Below are positions 42,785 to 52,347 of a stretch of 64,000 nt of DNA, in pieces. Where the stretch lies: contig PCUU01000041.1 in assembly GCA_002786855.1 (NCBI GenBank), forward strand, positions 24,402 to 88,401, given 5' to 3'. This DNA comes from Cytophagales bacterium CG12_big_fil_rev_8_21_14_0_65_40_12 (GTDB lineage: Bacteria > Bacteroidota > Bacteroidia > Cytophagales > Cyclobacteriaceae). Each line of letters opens with the position of its first letter. Position 1 is the stretch's first letter. Made by a program: the position numbers and the translations under genes. The notes under the pieces are model-generated. The model was not told where the DNA came from and did no database searches. It saw only the letters and a list, made by a program, of their open reading frames with translations.

Positions 42785-43258
42785 ATGAAAAAATTACTGA
42801 CCCTCAGCTTAATCTTGTTGCCATTTATCTGCTCTGCCCAGAAAAGCGCTTCTGCTCAAACTGTAAACGACTTCAAAAAGCTAGCTTGGATCCTGAACAA
42901 ATGGGAACGAACTGGCCTTAAACAAGGTGCAACAGCCTTTGAATCTTGGACAAAAGAATCAGATAATTCATTTACCGGTATTGGGGTAAATATGAGAGGT
43001 TCCGACACCACTTTTGTAGAGAAGCTCAGGATCGAAATCAAAGATGATAAAATCTATTATGTGGCCGATGTAAGAGAAAATGCCAGCCCTACCTATTTCC
43101 TCATGTCAGAAATTACTGAGCATGGCTTCACAAGCAAAAACCCTGACCACGATTTTCCCAAGGTAATCAGCTATTCGTTGGACGGAAACCAATTAACCGC
43201 CATAATTTCGGACGGAGCAGACAAGAAAATTCCGTTTGTTTTTAAAAAGGCGAAATAA
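42785..43258 (+). CDS. Small secreted DUF6265 protein
   Basis: The 157-residue protein has a signal peptide ending ICSAQK. The mature part has the DUF6265 look: LAWILNKWERTG, AFESWTKESDNSFTGIG and NPDHDFPKVISYSLDG, a small beta-barrel like lipocalins. Members may bind hydrophobic ligands. It probably shares a promoter region with the AraC gene. Confidence 0.82.
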   Translation: MKKLLTLSLILLPFICSAQKSASAQTVNDFKKLAWILNKWERTGLKQGATAFESWTKESDNSFTGIGVNMRGSDTTFVEKLRIEIKDDKIYYVADVRENASPTYFLMSEITEHGFTSKNPDHDFPKVISYSLDGNQLTAIISDGADKKIPFVFKKAK

Positions 43259-43261
43259 TTG

Positions 43262-43299
43262 AACTCAGGGATTGGCCAAATGAACCGATCCCTGAGTTT
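43262..43299 (+). terminator. Rho-independent terminator between convergent genes
   Basis: AACTCAGGGAT pairs with ATCCCTGAGTT and a T-rich tract (TTTAATTTTTG) follows. It lies directly after the DUF6265 stop and before the end of the leftward permease, so it can serve both directions. Confidence 0.8.
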
Positions 43300-43311
43300 A
43301 ATTTTTGATTA

Positions 43312-45999
43312 TCAATCATTCAGGCGCAAAGCATTCACTGGATTGGATTTGGCAGCTCGAACGGCATGATAGCTAATCACCAAGAGTGTAAGCCCAAATG
43401 CCAAAACTGCGCTGAACAAAAACATGTCCACACCAATATTGACCCTATAAGCAAAATCTGCCAACCACATTTGCATCAAATAAAGCGTGAGAGGTACGGA
43501 TAGCGCAATTGCAATTAACAATTGTAACGAAATGTCTTTGAAGAGCATTCGGAATATAGTCGAAGGACTGGCACCTAATATTTTTCGGATTCCTATTTCT
43601 TTCACCTTGGTATTGACCAACAAAATTGTGAGTCCTAATAAACCCAAGCTGGCAATCGTAATGCTTAAGGCCGTAGCAATTCCGATAATTTTATTGACTC
43701 TACCTTCTTCTTGATATTGCAAACGGAGTCTTTCATCGATAAAGTCAAAGCGTAATTCTTCATTCGGAAAAGTTGAGCTCCATACTTTTTCTAAGATCGA
43801 CTTGACTTCTAGAAGACTGCCGCCATTGTACTTGAAGATCAGTTTAGGAATTGGTGAGTCTGATAAGCTAAAGTCACTTACGCCTTGAAAGATCAAACCA
43901 GAGTTCTGTACAATTACCAATGGTCCAATTTCTGAGTGCAATGAAGCAAAGTTAAAATCTTCAGTAACCCCAATAATGGAATGCTGTCCAAAGCGTTCAC
44001 CCGGTAATTTGTCTCCTATTGGCTTCTCTAATCCAAAAAACTCAGCAGCCGCTTTATTTATGATCACCCCTTCTCGTTTATCTTGATCTAAGGCCGGGTC
44101 AAAATCACGGCCTTCATTGATCTTTATTCCAAAACTTGAGAGGTAATAAGGATCTACAATAAGCAAGGTGAATTGTTTGAAAGTATTGTCGGTAGCTTTA
44201 AAGCCCAGAGTAGTCCACCCAGTTGAACCGAATACATGATTGACCATGCTGATATTTGAAATCTGGGGATTTTGTGCCAATTGACTCTTAATGAGAAGTC
44301 CATTTTCGAAACCGCTATTGATCCCAGCTGCAAGACCATTTGCAGCAGGATCGGCTGGTAGTCGCATTGAAACCATGGCTTCGCGCTGGTAACCCAAATC
44401 ACTGTTCTGCATATAATTCAATTGCTTTTTCATGATCAAGGTGCTGGAAATCAAAAAGACAGTGAGCAAGAGTTGAAAAACCAACAAGGACTTCCGTAAC
44501 CAATACCTGCCCCCATTGGGTGGCTGCGTTCCACGAATGACATTGATGAGCTTCAAATTTGAAAGTACAAAAGCTGGGTAAACACCTGTAGCAATGCCTA
44601 TTAATAAAGCCAAAAGCATATAAAGTGAAATGCTCAGAAGGTTCAAAGGCATCACTAAATTCGTCTCGGCTAATTCATTAAAAACAGGAAGGGTTAAATA
44701 AGCGAAAAGAAGCCCAATGAAAAGCGCAATAAAGGAAATCAGGATGCTTTCGGACATGTACTGGTTTATCAATCCCCATTTTTGAGCACCAACCACTTTT
44801 CGCACGCCAACTTCCTTAGCGCGTTTCAGCGACTGCCCAATGGACAATGTCGTATAGTTGATACAGGCAATAAGCAATACTAAAATACCGATAGTACCCA
44901 ACACATAGACGTATTTTGGATTCCCGACAGGTTGAATTCCAACAGGATAATCTGCATTCAAATGAATATCTGCCAAAGGTTGAAATCCAAGCTGATATTG
45001 CCCTTCTTCTACCCTGTCGCCCAAAGCCGTTTTAATCATGGTTGGCAACTTTGATTCCGCATCGGTAATACTGGCATTCTTATTCAACAAAATGTAGGTC
45101 TCAGGCTGAATATTGAACCAAGCTTCCATGGCTTCTTTGGAATAAACCTCCTCCCCATTTTTATTGGAAATCATCATATTGAACTGAAAACCCGTGTTTT
45201 TAGGCATATCTCGCACAATGGCCGATACCATAAACGTCCTTTTCTCTTCTCCAATTTGAACCGTGATGGATTCACCAACTGCCTCTTTATTTCCAAAATA
45301 TTTTGTGGCATAGGCTTCGCTCAAAACAATAGAGTTTCGATCTGCCAAAGGCTGTTGTGTGTTGCCTGCCAACAATGGAAATGAAAACACCTCAAAAAAT
45401 TCTGGGCTTGCAACAGCTATCCTTTCATTGATTCGATTTTCTCCATCACCCACCAAAAAAGAGGGGGCATCGTATTGAATTGCTGTTGTGATTTCTGGAA
45501 TATTCTCTTCAAGCGCCTTCTCCAAAGGAATGGGTGTATTGGTGTAGAAAAACTCCTGTCCTTCACCATAATCCTCTCGTCCCCAAACCCTGTATATTTG
45601 ATCTCCATTTTCATGGAACTTATCAAAACTGAGCTCCTGATTAACGAAAAGTGAGATTTGAACAAAGCAGGCAATGCCCACCGCAATTCCAATTACATTC
45701 AGCAGTGTGTTCATTTTATGTCTCCATAAAATTCTCCCTGCAATTTTTAAGTTATGACCTGTCATTGTAAAATTATTTGAGTTAAACCTTGTTGTTTTCT
45801 TGATGTTGGACCATTTGAAAAATCGGATTGTATTCCAAATAAAGCCGATTTTGGCCCGATTCTTCCCCTCGTTATGTGCCACGCGATCGAAGATTTCGAG
45901 TAAATCTCCTTCGATTTCATCGAGAAACTCTTTGCGACAGTAGAAGCGCAAAAAGCGAATGGCCCACTTGGGAGGGCTGTGGCCTCGATCCCTATTCAT
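43312..45999 (-). CDS. ABC transporter permease with prefix domain, second of the padR operon
   Basis: The 895-residue protein starts with a cytoplasmic prefix domain of about 80 residues (PPKWAIRFLRFYCRKEFLDE), then two FtsX/MacB units with large periplasmic domains. FtsX motifs include GVRKVVGAQKWGL and GIRKILGASPSTI. No ATPase gene is next to it. Such permeases behind padR are common in Cytophagales and probably export or sense envelope-active compounds. Start overlaps the previous permease stop by eight bases. The first 72 bases of the prefix region are identical to those of the upstream permease. Confidence 0.9.
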   Translation of the reverse strand: MNRDRGHSPPKWAIRFLRFYCRKEFLDEIEGDLLEIFDRVAHNEGKNRAKIGFIWNTIRFFKWSNIKKTTRFNSNNFTMTGHNLKIAGRILWRHKMNTLLNVIGIAVGIACFVQISLFVNQELSFDKFHENGDQIYRVWGREDYGEGQEFFYTNTPIPLEKALEENIPEITTAIQYDAPSFLVGDGENRINERIAVASPEFFEVFSFPLLAGNTQQPLADRNSIVLSEAYATKYFGNKEAVGESITVQIGEEKRTFMVSAIVRDMPKNTGFQFNMMISNKNGEEVYSKEAMEAWFNIQPETYILLNKNASITDAESKLPTMIKTALGDRVEEGQYQLGFQPLADIHLNADYPVGIQPVGNPKYVYVLGTIGILVLLIACINYTTLSIGQSLKRAKEVGVRKVVGAQKWGLINQYMSESILISFIALFIGLLFAYLTLPVFNELAETNLVMPLNLLSISLYMLLALLIGIATGVYPAFVLSNLKLINVIRGTQPPNGGRYWLRKSLLVFQLLLTVFLISSTLIMKKQLNYMQNSDLGYQREAMVSMRLPADPAANGLAAGINSGFENGLLIKSQLAQNPQISNISMVNHVFGSTGWTTLGFKATDNTFKQFTLLIVDPYYLSSFGIKINEGRDFDPALDQDKREGVIINKAAAEFFGLEKPIGDKLPGERFGQHSIIGVTEDFNFASLHSEIGPLVIVQNSGLIFQGVSDFSLSDSPIPKLIFKYNGGSLLEVKSILEKVWSSTFPNEELRFDFIDERLRLQYQEEGRVNKIIGIATALSITIASLGLLGLTILLVNTKVKEIGIRKILGASPSTIFRMLFKDISLQLLIAIALSVPLTLYLMQMWLADFAYRVNIGVDMFLFSAVLAFGLTLLVISYHAVRAAKSNPVNALRLND
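45904..45975 (-). repeat. 72-bp sequence identical to 48512-48583 (permease prefix)
   Basis: Both permease genes share this 72-base stretch without a single difference, including silent codon positions. It encodes PPKWAIRFLRFYCRKEFLDE and a few more residues. Outside it the genes differ widely. This is a direct repeat 2.6 kb apart. Confidence 0.9.
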
Positions 46000-48607
46000 T
46001 GCGTAAAAATTTGACTGGGTTAGCTTTTATAACCCTAAAACTCTGATAAAGCACCGTTAAGCCTGCAATAGCAATGGTGATAATTATCGCTAAAACGGCA
46101 ACAATAAGGTTGTCTGAAATCTCTATTCTGTATGCAAAAGTGGATAACCATTTTCCCAAGAAATGAAATGAAATGGGAACCGCAGAGATAGCGGAGATGA
46201 GTAGAATCAATATGAATGGTTTTCCAAAAAGCAGAAATATTTGCTTGGTAGTTGCGCCTAATACTTTTCGAACACTTACCTCTTTCATTTTCTGCTCTGC
46301 CATAAAAGTGGCGAGCGAGAATAAGCCGAAACAAGCCAAAATGATAGCAATACCACCAAATACCGTTGTGGTCTTTGCCAAACGCTGCTCAGGCTCATAA
46401 AACTGAGCAAGTCTGTCATCCAAAAAGTAATAATTGAAGGGAGCATTTTCTTCTGCCTTTGCCCATTCATTCCCAATAAACTCTAATCCTTGATTCAAAG
46501 TACCCGTCTCTATTTTCACAAAGAGCATATTGGTATAATCCACATTATTGGAAATCACTAAAGGGAACAAATTAGTCTTGAGATCGCGGTAATTAAAATC
46601 CTTGACTACTCCTACGATTTTACCAGAAGCCCAACCGTATGAGCCATCGGGATTCCAAGATGGAATTCCGATTGATTTACCGATTACTTCGGTCCATCCC
46701 ACTTGATTGACAAATTTTTCATTTACAATGAAGCTGTTTTCTTGATCGGCTTGGCTTTGATCAAAAAAATTACGCCCTTCCAATAACTCTAGGCTCAAGG
46801 TTGAGACGAAATCTGCATCCACCGACATAAATCTAGCATTTTGAGGTTCATCGCCTCCTTCAAATTTAACAGGCATACCCCAATCACCTCCTCCAAAAGA
46901 TTGACCAGTAAGAGCCACAGATTTAATAAAAGGACTTTGTTTTAGCCGTTCAGCAAAACTCTCTTTATCCGCGAGGAATGATGAATTATTTAGAGAAATC
47001 ACCATCAATTGTTCTTGATCAAAACCCAAGTCCTTTTCGCTTATATAGTAGAGCTGACGTTGAATAAAGGAAGTGCCAATGATCAATGCTATTGAAATGG
47101 TGAACTGAAAACCAATAAGGATTTTACGAAAAAACTGCTTACTCCCTATCAGTTCTTCTCTCCCACTTAATAAACTCATAGCTTGCCGTGAAGAAAGTAT
47201 AATGGCTGGATAAATACCTGACAACAAGCTTAACAAAACGGCAATGCCCAATAAAGCCAATATCATGTGCCAATGATCTAAAAAACTAAAAACAAGTGGC
47301 TCATTCACCAGATAAGCATAAAAAGGCATGACTAATTTCACAGATAAGAGCGCTAGTGCAAAAGCAATAAAGCAGATGTAAAAGCTTTCAGCCAAAAATT
47401 GAAATATCAGTTGAATACGTCTTGCACCTATCGCCTTTCGTACGCCTATCTCTTTCAGTCTTTTAGTTGAGCGCGCTGTGATTAGATTAATGTAGTTGAC
47501 TAAAGAGATGCATAAAACCAATAAGCCAATAAAGGCAAATGTCAATACTCGCTTAATGGTAGGCACCTCATTATTAACGCTACTATAAAGATGTATTTGA
47601 GATAAGGGTTCTAAATCAAAGAACTTTGCACTTTTAGAAAATTCATTATCCGGAGTGTTTTTAGCGAAGAAATCGATCAGATTTACTTTGAATGCCTCTT
47701 TATCTGTATCTGGTACTAACTGTAAATAGCTCACATAGTTCTGAAGCGCCCAATCATCCTTTTGAGGCCTGGTATCAGAATCATAAGTGGCGATAAAGTT
47801 AACTTTTATGTGGCTAGGAAGTTGATCCTCATCAAGTACACCTGTTACTTTATAAAGTTGCTTACCATTGACGTTGATCAACTCCCCAATTGGGTCTTGA
47901 TCACCAAAGTACTTTTTAGCCAATGCGGACGATAAAACTAAATCATAAGGATTTACAAGAGCAGTCCGCGGACTTCCCCATTTGAAATCATATTTAAATA
48001 TTGAAAAGAAAGACGTGTCTGCTAAAACACCCTCTGTTTCATAAAAACGCTCATTCTTATATTGAAAAATACTCGTACCGAAGGTTCCGATCCTCAGAAA
48101 ATTCTTGATTTCAGGAAATTCAGAAGCCATACGTGGAGCCCATGGCCCACCAGTTGAAGACGACCTATGACCACTTTCTTGATCGACAGTTAAAAATCGA
48201 TAGGTGTTATCGACATCCGAATGATGTTGATCAAAACTGACTTGCTGTTGGTAATAAATGGCTGTCAAAATCAGACACAAAAATCCGATATAAAGACCTG
48301 ATAGATTGAGAAGAGAATAGAGCTTTTCCTTAAGCAAATTCCTTCTTGTGATTAAGAAATAACTTTTTAGCATTGTTGTTGAGTTAAAATTGAGCCGATT
48401 TGAACGCTTAATATTTGACCATTTAAAGAATCGAAATACACTCCATACGAAAGTCAGTTTAGACCTAAAACCACTTTGGGCTTTAATATTTCTATTGAAA
48501 ACTTCAAGAAGATCTCCTTCGATTTCATCGAGAAACTCTTTGCGACAGTAGAAGCGCAAAAAGCGAATGGCCCACTTGGGAGGTGATATATTATGCTGCT
48601 GTTTCAA
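45992..48607 (-). CDS. ABC transporter permease with prefix domain, first of the padR operon
   Basis: The 871-residue protein has the same layout as its downstream neighbour: prefix domain (PPKWAIRFLRFYCRKEFLDE at about residues 9-28), then two FtsX/MacB units with motifs GVRKAIGARRIQL and SVRKVLGATTKQI. The start overlaps the padR stop by four bases (ATGA), so translation is coupled. It is paralogous to the downstream permease and likely forms a complex with it and with an ATPase coded elsewhere. Confidence 0.9.
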   Translation of the reverse strand: MKQQHNISPPKWAIRFLRFYCRKEFLDEIEGDLLEVFNRNIKAQSGFRSKLTFVWSVFRFFKWSNIKRSNRLNFNSTTMLKSYFLITRRNLLKEKLYSLLNLSGLYIGFLCLILTAIYYQQQVSFDQHHSDVDNTYRFLTVDQESGHRSSSTGGPWAPRMASEFPEIKNFLRIGTFGTSIFQYKNERFYETEGVLADTSFFSIFKYDFKWGSPRTALVNPYDLVLSSALAKKYFGDQDPIGELINVNGKQLYKVTGVLDEDQLPSHIKVNFIATYDSDTRPQKDDWALQNYVSYLQLVPDTDKEAFKVNLIDFFAKNTPDNEFSKSAKFFDLEPLSQIHLYSSVNNEVPTIKRVLTFAFIGLLVLCISLVNYINLITARSTKRLKEIGVRKAIGARRIQLIFQFLAESFYICFIAFALALLSVKLVMPFYAYLVNEPLVFSFLDHWHMILALLGIAVLLSLLSGIYPAIILSSRQAMSLLSGREELIGSKQFFRKILIGFQFTISIALIIGTSFIQRQLYYISEKDLGFDQEQLMVISLNNSSFLADKESFAERLKQSPFIKSVALTGQSFGGGDWGMPVKFEGGDEPQNARFMSVDADFVSTLSLELLEGRNFFDQSQADQENSFIVNEKFVNQVGWTEVIGKSIGIPSWNPDGSYGWASGKIVGVVKDFNYRDLKTNLFPLVISNNVDYTNMLFVKIETGTLNQGLEFIGNEWAKAEENAPFNYYFLDDRLAQFYEPEQRLAKTTTVFGGIAIILACFGLFSLATFMAEQKMKEVSVRKVLGATTKQIFLLFGKPFILILLISAISAVPISFHFLGKWLSTFAYRIEISDNLIVAVLAIIITIAIAGLTVLYQSFRVIKANPVKFLRNE
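48512..48583 (-). repeat. 72-bp sequence identical to 45904-45975 (permease prefix)
   Basis: This is the second copy of the identical 72-base block described at 45904-45975. Its position in the reading frame is the same, so it is a conserved domain start rather than an insertion. Confidence 0.9.
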
Positions 48608-48933
48608 TTGCCGAAAGAAATATCTTGAATACGGTTGTAGAGCTTCAGTCTTTGGGCTTGCGCTTCGTCTAAGGCCTTTTTACCAAAGGCGGTGAGTTCG
48701 AAAATACGCTTACTGCGTCCTCCGCGTTCTGTGGTGGCTCCTCCTAATTCAGATTTTACGAAGCCTTTTTCATCTAGCCGTCTTAGGGCTGAATGGATTG
48801 CACTGATATTTACTGATCGTCCGGCTTCCTTTTCAATTTCATCCATTATGGCCACGCCATAAGCCTCGGGATGGAGTGCCCCTACCGTAAGCAAAACGAG
48901 TTCTTCAAACTCACCAAGATATGTTCCTTTCAT
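48604..48933 (-). CDS. PadR-family transcriptional regulator
   Basis: The 109-residue protein is a minimal PadR winged helix-turn-helix (FEELVLLTVGALHPEAYGVA, VNISAIHSALRRLDEKGFVK, wing ERGGRSKRIFELTAFG) with a short dimer helix. PadR proteins usually repress adjacent transporter genes and release DNA on binding a toxic ligand. It starts the operon padR-permease-permease. Confidence 0.92.
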   Translation of the reverse strand: MKGTYLGEFEELVLLTVGALHPEAYGVAIMDEIEKEAGRSVNISAIHSALRRLDEKGFVKSELGGATTERGGRSKRIFELTAFGKKALDEAQAQRLKLYNRIQDISFGN

Positions 48934-48954
48934 AATTGCATTCTTATTACTTAC

Positions 48955-48995
48955 ACAAATATAAAAGAAATATATCTTTCATATATGTACAAGTA
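48955..48995. promoter_or_regulatory. Candidate PadR operator/promoter region
   Basis: The A/T-rich upstream region holds AAATATATC and the perfect palindrome CATATATG within 25 bases. PadR sites are often A/T-rich dyads of the ATGTnnnnACAT kind; CATATATGTAC partly fits. Low support. Confidence 0.25.
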
Positions 48996-49117
48996 ATTAA
49001 CAATTATTAACCGGATCAGTGAAGTGAATTGTAGTAACTTAGAAGTGAACTGGTTGTGGATTTATTTTTTTGTGGTTTTGAAATCCTTTTAGGAAATTAT
49101 ATCGCCAAACTATTATT

Positions 49118-49495
49118 ATGGAAAATGTAGAGAATATCGATCAATACATCGCTCAGTTTGAGAATACAGTTCAGCAACTTTTAATGACCATGCGGAGCAC
49201 AATCAACAAAGTTGTGCCTGAAGCTCAGGAATGCATCAATTATGGCATGCCCACTTTCAAACTCAATGGTAATTTGGTGCATTTTGCGGGTTATAAAAAT
49301 CACATTGGCTTCTACCCCACTCCTTCGGCCATTAGTGCTTTCGCCACTGAAATTTCTGAGTATAAGTGGGCAAAAGGCTCTGTGCAGTTTCCAATTGACG
49401 AGCCTCTACCTTTAGACCTGATTCGTAGAATGGTTGAGTTCAGGGTTAAGGAGAACTTGGCCAAACCAAAGGCTAAAACACATTCCAAAAAATAA
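49118..49495 (+). CDS. DUF1801 (YdhG-type) protein
   Basis: The 125-residue soluble protein matches the DUF1801/YdhG family: ECINYGMPTFKLNGN, VHFAGYKNHIGFYP and WAKGSVQFPIDEPLP are the typical blocks. Bacillus relatives are iron chaperone-like (frataxin-like fold). A Lys-rich tail ends the protein. It is divergent from padR. Confidence 0.85.
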   Translation: MENVENIDQYIAQFENTVQQLLMTMRSTINKVVPEAQECINYGMPTFKLNGNLVHFAGYKNHIGFYPTPSAISAFATEISEYKWAKGSVQFPIDEPLPLDLIRRMVEFRVKENLAKPKAKTHSKK

Positions 49496-49607
49496 GACTA
49501 CTCCCCATTCTTCGAAAAGCAACAGTGTTTCGTGATTTTGGAATTCATTACGAAACAAGATCATGAGCAACCAAACGATTTTTGCCATGTTTTAATTTTT
49601 AGGAGTG

Positions 49608-49651
49608 GTGAGTTGGTAGTTTGTCCCTTTGGTGCAAACTACCATACTCAC
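49608..49651. terminator. Hairpin between convergent genes
   Basis: TGGTAGTTTG pairs with CAAACTACCA and outer GTGAG/CTCAC bases extend the stem. It lies between the DUF1801 gene and the leftward sigma operon and could end both transcripts. Confidence 0.65.
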
Positions 49652-49667
49652 TGCTTATCGCGAATGC

Positions 49668-50264
49668 CTAGTCTTTGCTATAGTCAAAATCCAAATCGTT
49701 GATCAACTTTTGTTTCAAAGCCAAAAGCTGCTCTCTCTTACTCAGGTGACAATGTTTATACTCCCATCTGCTCATGAATATTCCAATCACAAAAAATACA
49801 GAGACTAAGAGGATAAAAACAATCGACTTTTCGCTGTCAATTACACTATAAATCGTAAAACACGCCACCAATAGAGCATACCAAATCATTGACCTGGAAA
49901 GGTTTACCCGATAATTAATATTCTCAAGCGCATTGTCCAAGTCGCCTAAAACAGAAGTATCCACTTGTTGATCTCGTTGGATTCGTCTGTAGCGTAAAAA
50001 CATTAAATAAACGCCTGTAATGAGCATCATCAGGCCCATGGCAATGGCCACAAGATTTGTACTTCCTTTCATATAGTGAGAAACCCCAATCAAGCTTCCA
50101 GCCAAAAGGTTAGCGGCTATTAGGGCAATTTCCGTCTTGCTGGTCACCCTTTTAGTACTGTTTTTCTTTGCTTTCACTCTTTTGTGCAAGGCATCTTCGT
50201 CAATCGCGTAGAGCGGTTGATTATTCTGTGTGTCCCAAATTTTTTTCATCTCTTCAAACTCCAT
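49668..50264 (-). CDS. Membrane protein, putative anti-sigma factor
   Basis: The 198-residue protein has a short cytoplasmic start (MEFEEMKKIWDTQNNQPLYA) and four membrane helices (about residues 45-62, 70-88, 125-140 and 145-162). The next gene upstream encodes an ECF sigma factor with a one-base gap, so it likely binds and holds that sigma factor. It lacks the zinc-binding HxxxCxxC motif of classical anti-sigmas, as is common for Bacteroidetes partners. Role inferred from position. Confidence 0.7.
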   Translation of the reverse strand: MEFEEMKKIWDTQNNQPLYAIDEDALHKRVKAKKNSTKRVTSKTEIALIAANLLAGSLIGVSHYMKGSTNLVAIAMGLMMLITGVYLMFLRYRRIQRDQQVDTSVLGDLDNALENINYRVNLSRSMIWYALLVACFTIYSVIDSEKSIVFILLVSVFFVIGIFMSRWEYKHCHLSKREQLLALKQKLINDLDFDYSKD

Positions 50265-50265
50265 T

Positions 50266-50763
50266 TTACAGCTGTTTATCGGTTCTTTTCATTAATTCCT
50301 TTTTGAAGCGATTGATTTTCACCCCCACATTACTTTCTGTAATCCCGAGCATTTTGGCCATTTCTTTATAGCTAAAACCATCGAGCAGAAGCAAGGTAAG
50401 CGAGCGATCTATCGCGTTGAGTTGAGCAATTTGTTCGTAGAGCCAAATCAATCTTTGATCAGGGATTTCCATTTCCTTCAATATCGGGCTGATTTCGGGC
50501 ATTGGCTGATTCATCTCTTGATAGCGCTGAGTCTTCGTTGTCCACTTAATCCCAACATTGAGCGCAATGCGATAAAGCCAAGTACTGACCGCGGATTCTT
50601 CCCTAAACTTGGGTATCGACTTCCAAACCTGGAGTACCACCTCTTGAAACAAGTCTTCACGGTCTTGCGGGGTAAAGGCATAAGCCCTGACCACTTTAAA
50701 GAGCAATCCCTTGTGCCTGGCCAACCATTGGTCAAATATTTTATTCCTTTCGCTTTCTATCAT
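50266..50763 (-). CDS. ECF-type RNA polymerase sigma factor
   Basis: The 165-residue protein has sigma region 2 (DREDLFQEVVLQVWKSIPKF and STWLYRIALN) and region 4 (DGFSYKEMAKMLGITESNVG, a helix-turn-helix). It lacks regions 1 and 3, as ECF factors do. It starts a two-gene unit with a putative membrane anti-sigma factor. Confidence 0.93.
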   Translation of the reverse strand: MIESERNKIFDQWLARHKGLLFKVVRAYAFTPQDREDLFQEVVLQVWKSIPKFREESAVSTWLYRIALNVGIKWTTKTQRYQEMNQPMPEISPILKEMEIPDQRLIWLYEQIAQLNAIDRSLTLLLLDGFSYKEMAKMLGITESNVGVKINRFKKELMKRTDKQL

Positions 50764-50925
50764 TTTGCATTCAACACAAACAACTAGTACCCAATGGATG
50801 GGAAATTCTTACAAGGAAGGATTTTATTTTACAAAATGGGCATTTCAAAAACTCTGAGCGTCATCAGCGGCTTAAATGCCAATATCACGAAAATCCATTT
50901 CGCTCTAAACCATTGCTTGCTTTGA

Positions 50926-52347
50926 ATGATCAAGCTTGTAATTTGCACCATGCTTGCCATCTCGATTGCCCTTTATATTCTCCTGACCCTGTTGATTGGT
51001 TATTGGGCATCAAGGCGCATCAAAACCTCTTTGGATTTCACACTTGCTGGCCGAAAACTCTCTTATTGGTTTGTCGGTGTCACTATTTTTGCCACTTGGT
51101 TTGGGCCAGAACTGGTGATGGGCATGCCCGCGCTATTTGCCAAGGACGGCATTCAGGGTATTATCACAGATCAATTCGGGACATTGCTCTGTTTGGTGCT
51201 TGTAGCAAGATTCTATACGAAGAAGATGTACAGGATGAACATTGTCACCATCAACGATTTTTTCAGGAACCGCTATAGTCCGGGCATTGAAACCTTTACC
51301 TCTATCGTCAATCTGGTTGTATACACTTCGTGGATCGCAGCACAGTTTCTGGCGCTTGCCTTGATTTTTAACTCGCTGTTCGGGCTTACAATTTTCTGGG
51401 GGATAGTGCTTGGGGCTGCGATTGTGGTGGTTTACACTTATTTAGGCGGAATGTGGGCGGTTTCTTATACCGACCTGATCCAAAGTATTTTTATCATTAT
51501 TGGATTAAGCCTTCTATTGGTTGATATGCTCAAAAAGTCTGGGCCTTTAACTGAAATGGTAGCCGCAAAACCCAAGGATTTTCTGGATTTTCTACCCAAA
51601 CCCAACCTACTGAGCTGGATAGACTATATGGCCATGTGGTTGACCTTTGGTATCGGGGTAATTGCTTCTCAAGAAATTTATCAGCGAGCATTGTCAGCCA
51701 AATCGGAAAAGCATGCCGTACGTGGCGTTTATCTCAGTGGTATTTTACTTTTTGTTGTCGGGGTCGTTCCAATCCTCTTAGGGTTGATCGGTGGTCATTT
51801 ACATCCTGAGCTTTTGGAGATCAATGAAGGTCAAAACTTGATCCCTGAAATTGTCAGGCTGTACAGTTCGGAACCCATGAAAATCCTTTTCTTTGGGGCA
51901 TTAATCTCGGCTATTTTAAGTACATCCAGTGGCGCGATGTTAGCGCCAGCCACCATTATTGGTGAAAATATAATCAAACCCCGAATGAAGAATATTACAG
52001 ATAAACAACTGCTTTATTATACTCGTTTTGCGGTGATTATGGTGGCCATTTTGGCTGCAATTATGGCCATGTCGAGCAGTAACATCCATGAGCTTGTCAT
52101 CATGTCGTCTGTATTTATTATGATTTGTCTCTTTGCACCATTTACTTTTGGACTGTTCTGGAAAAAGGCTTCGATATTTGGCGCATGGATGTCGTTGATT
52201 TCAGGCGCGGTCAGTTTCTTAATTTGTACTTACCTCGAAACTACGATTGAGCCCTTTATGATCGCCACTTCAATCAGTGTAATCTGCGTTGTGCTGTTCT
52301 CTTACCTAAAACCCGATAACAGCTGGGAAGTGTTTTTGAAGGGTTGA
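50926..52347 (+). CDS. Sodium:solute symporter family transporter
   Basis: The 473-residue protein has about 13 membrane helices and the SSS pattern: LDFTLAGRKLSYWFVG near residue 40, ATWFGPELVMGMPA, YLGGMWAVSYTDLIQSIFI and ALISAILSTSSGAMLAPAT. The last is the Na+-binding region of the family. Substrate (sugar, proline, pantothenate or other) cannot be told. An internal ATG at 50950 is possible, but the first ATG keeps the first helix. Confidence 0.88.
   Translation: MIKLVICTMLAISIALYILLTLLIGYWASRRIKTSLDFTLAGRKLSYWFVGVTIFATWFGPELVMGMPALFAKDGIQGIITDQFGTLLCLVLVARFYTKKMYRMNIVTINDFFRNRYSPGIETFTSIVNLVVYTSWIAAQFLALALIFNSLFGLTIFWGIVLGAAIVVVYTYLGGMWAVSYTDLIQSIFIIIGLSLLLVDMLKKSGPLTEMVAAKPKDFLDFLPKPNLLSWIDYMAMWLTFGIGVIASQEIYQRALSAKSEKHAVRGVYLSGILLFVVGVVPILLGLIGGHLHPELLEINEGQNLIPEIVRLYSSEPMKILFFGALISAILSTSSGAMLAPATIIGENIIKPRMKNITDKQLLYYTRFAVIMVAILAAIMAMSSSNIHELVIMSSVFIMICLFAPFTFGLFWKKASIFGAWMSLISGAVSFLICTYLETTIEPFMIATSISVICVVLFSYLKPDNSWEVFLKG

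Noticed and set aside
43312..48933. Complete MacAB-type exporter
   Set aside because: No ATPase or membrane-fusion gene is present in the operon. Only permeases and a PadR regulator are seen.
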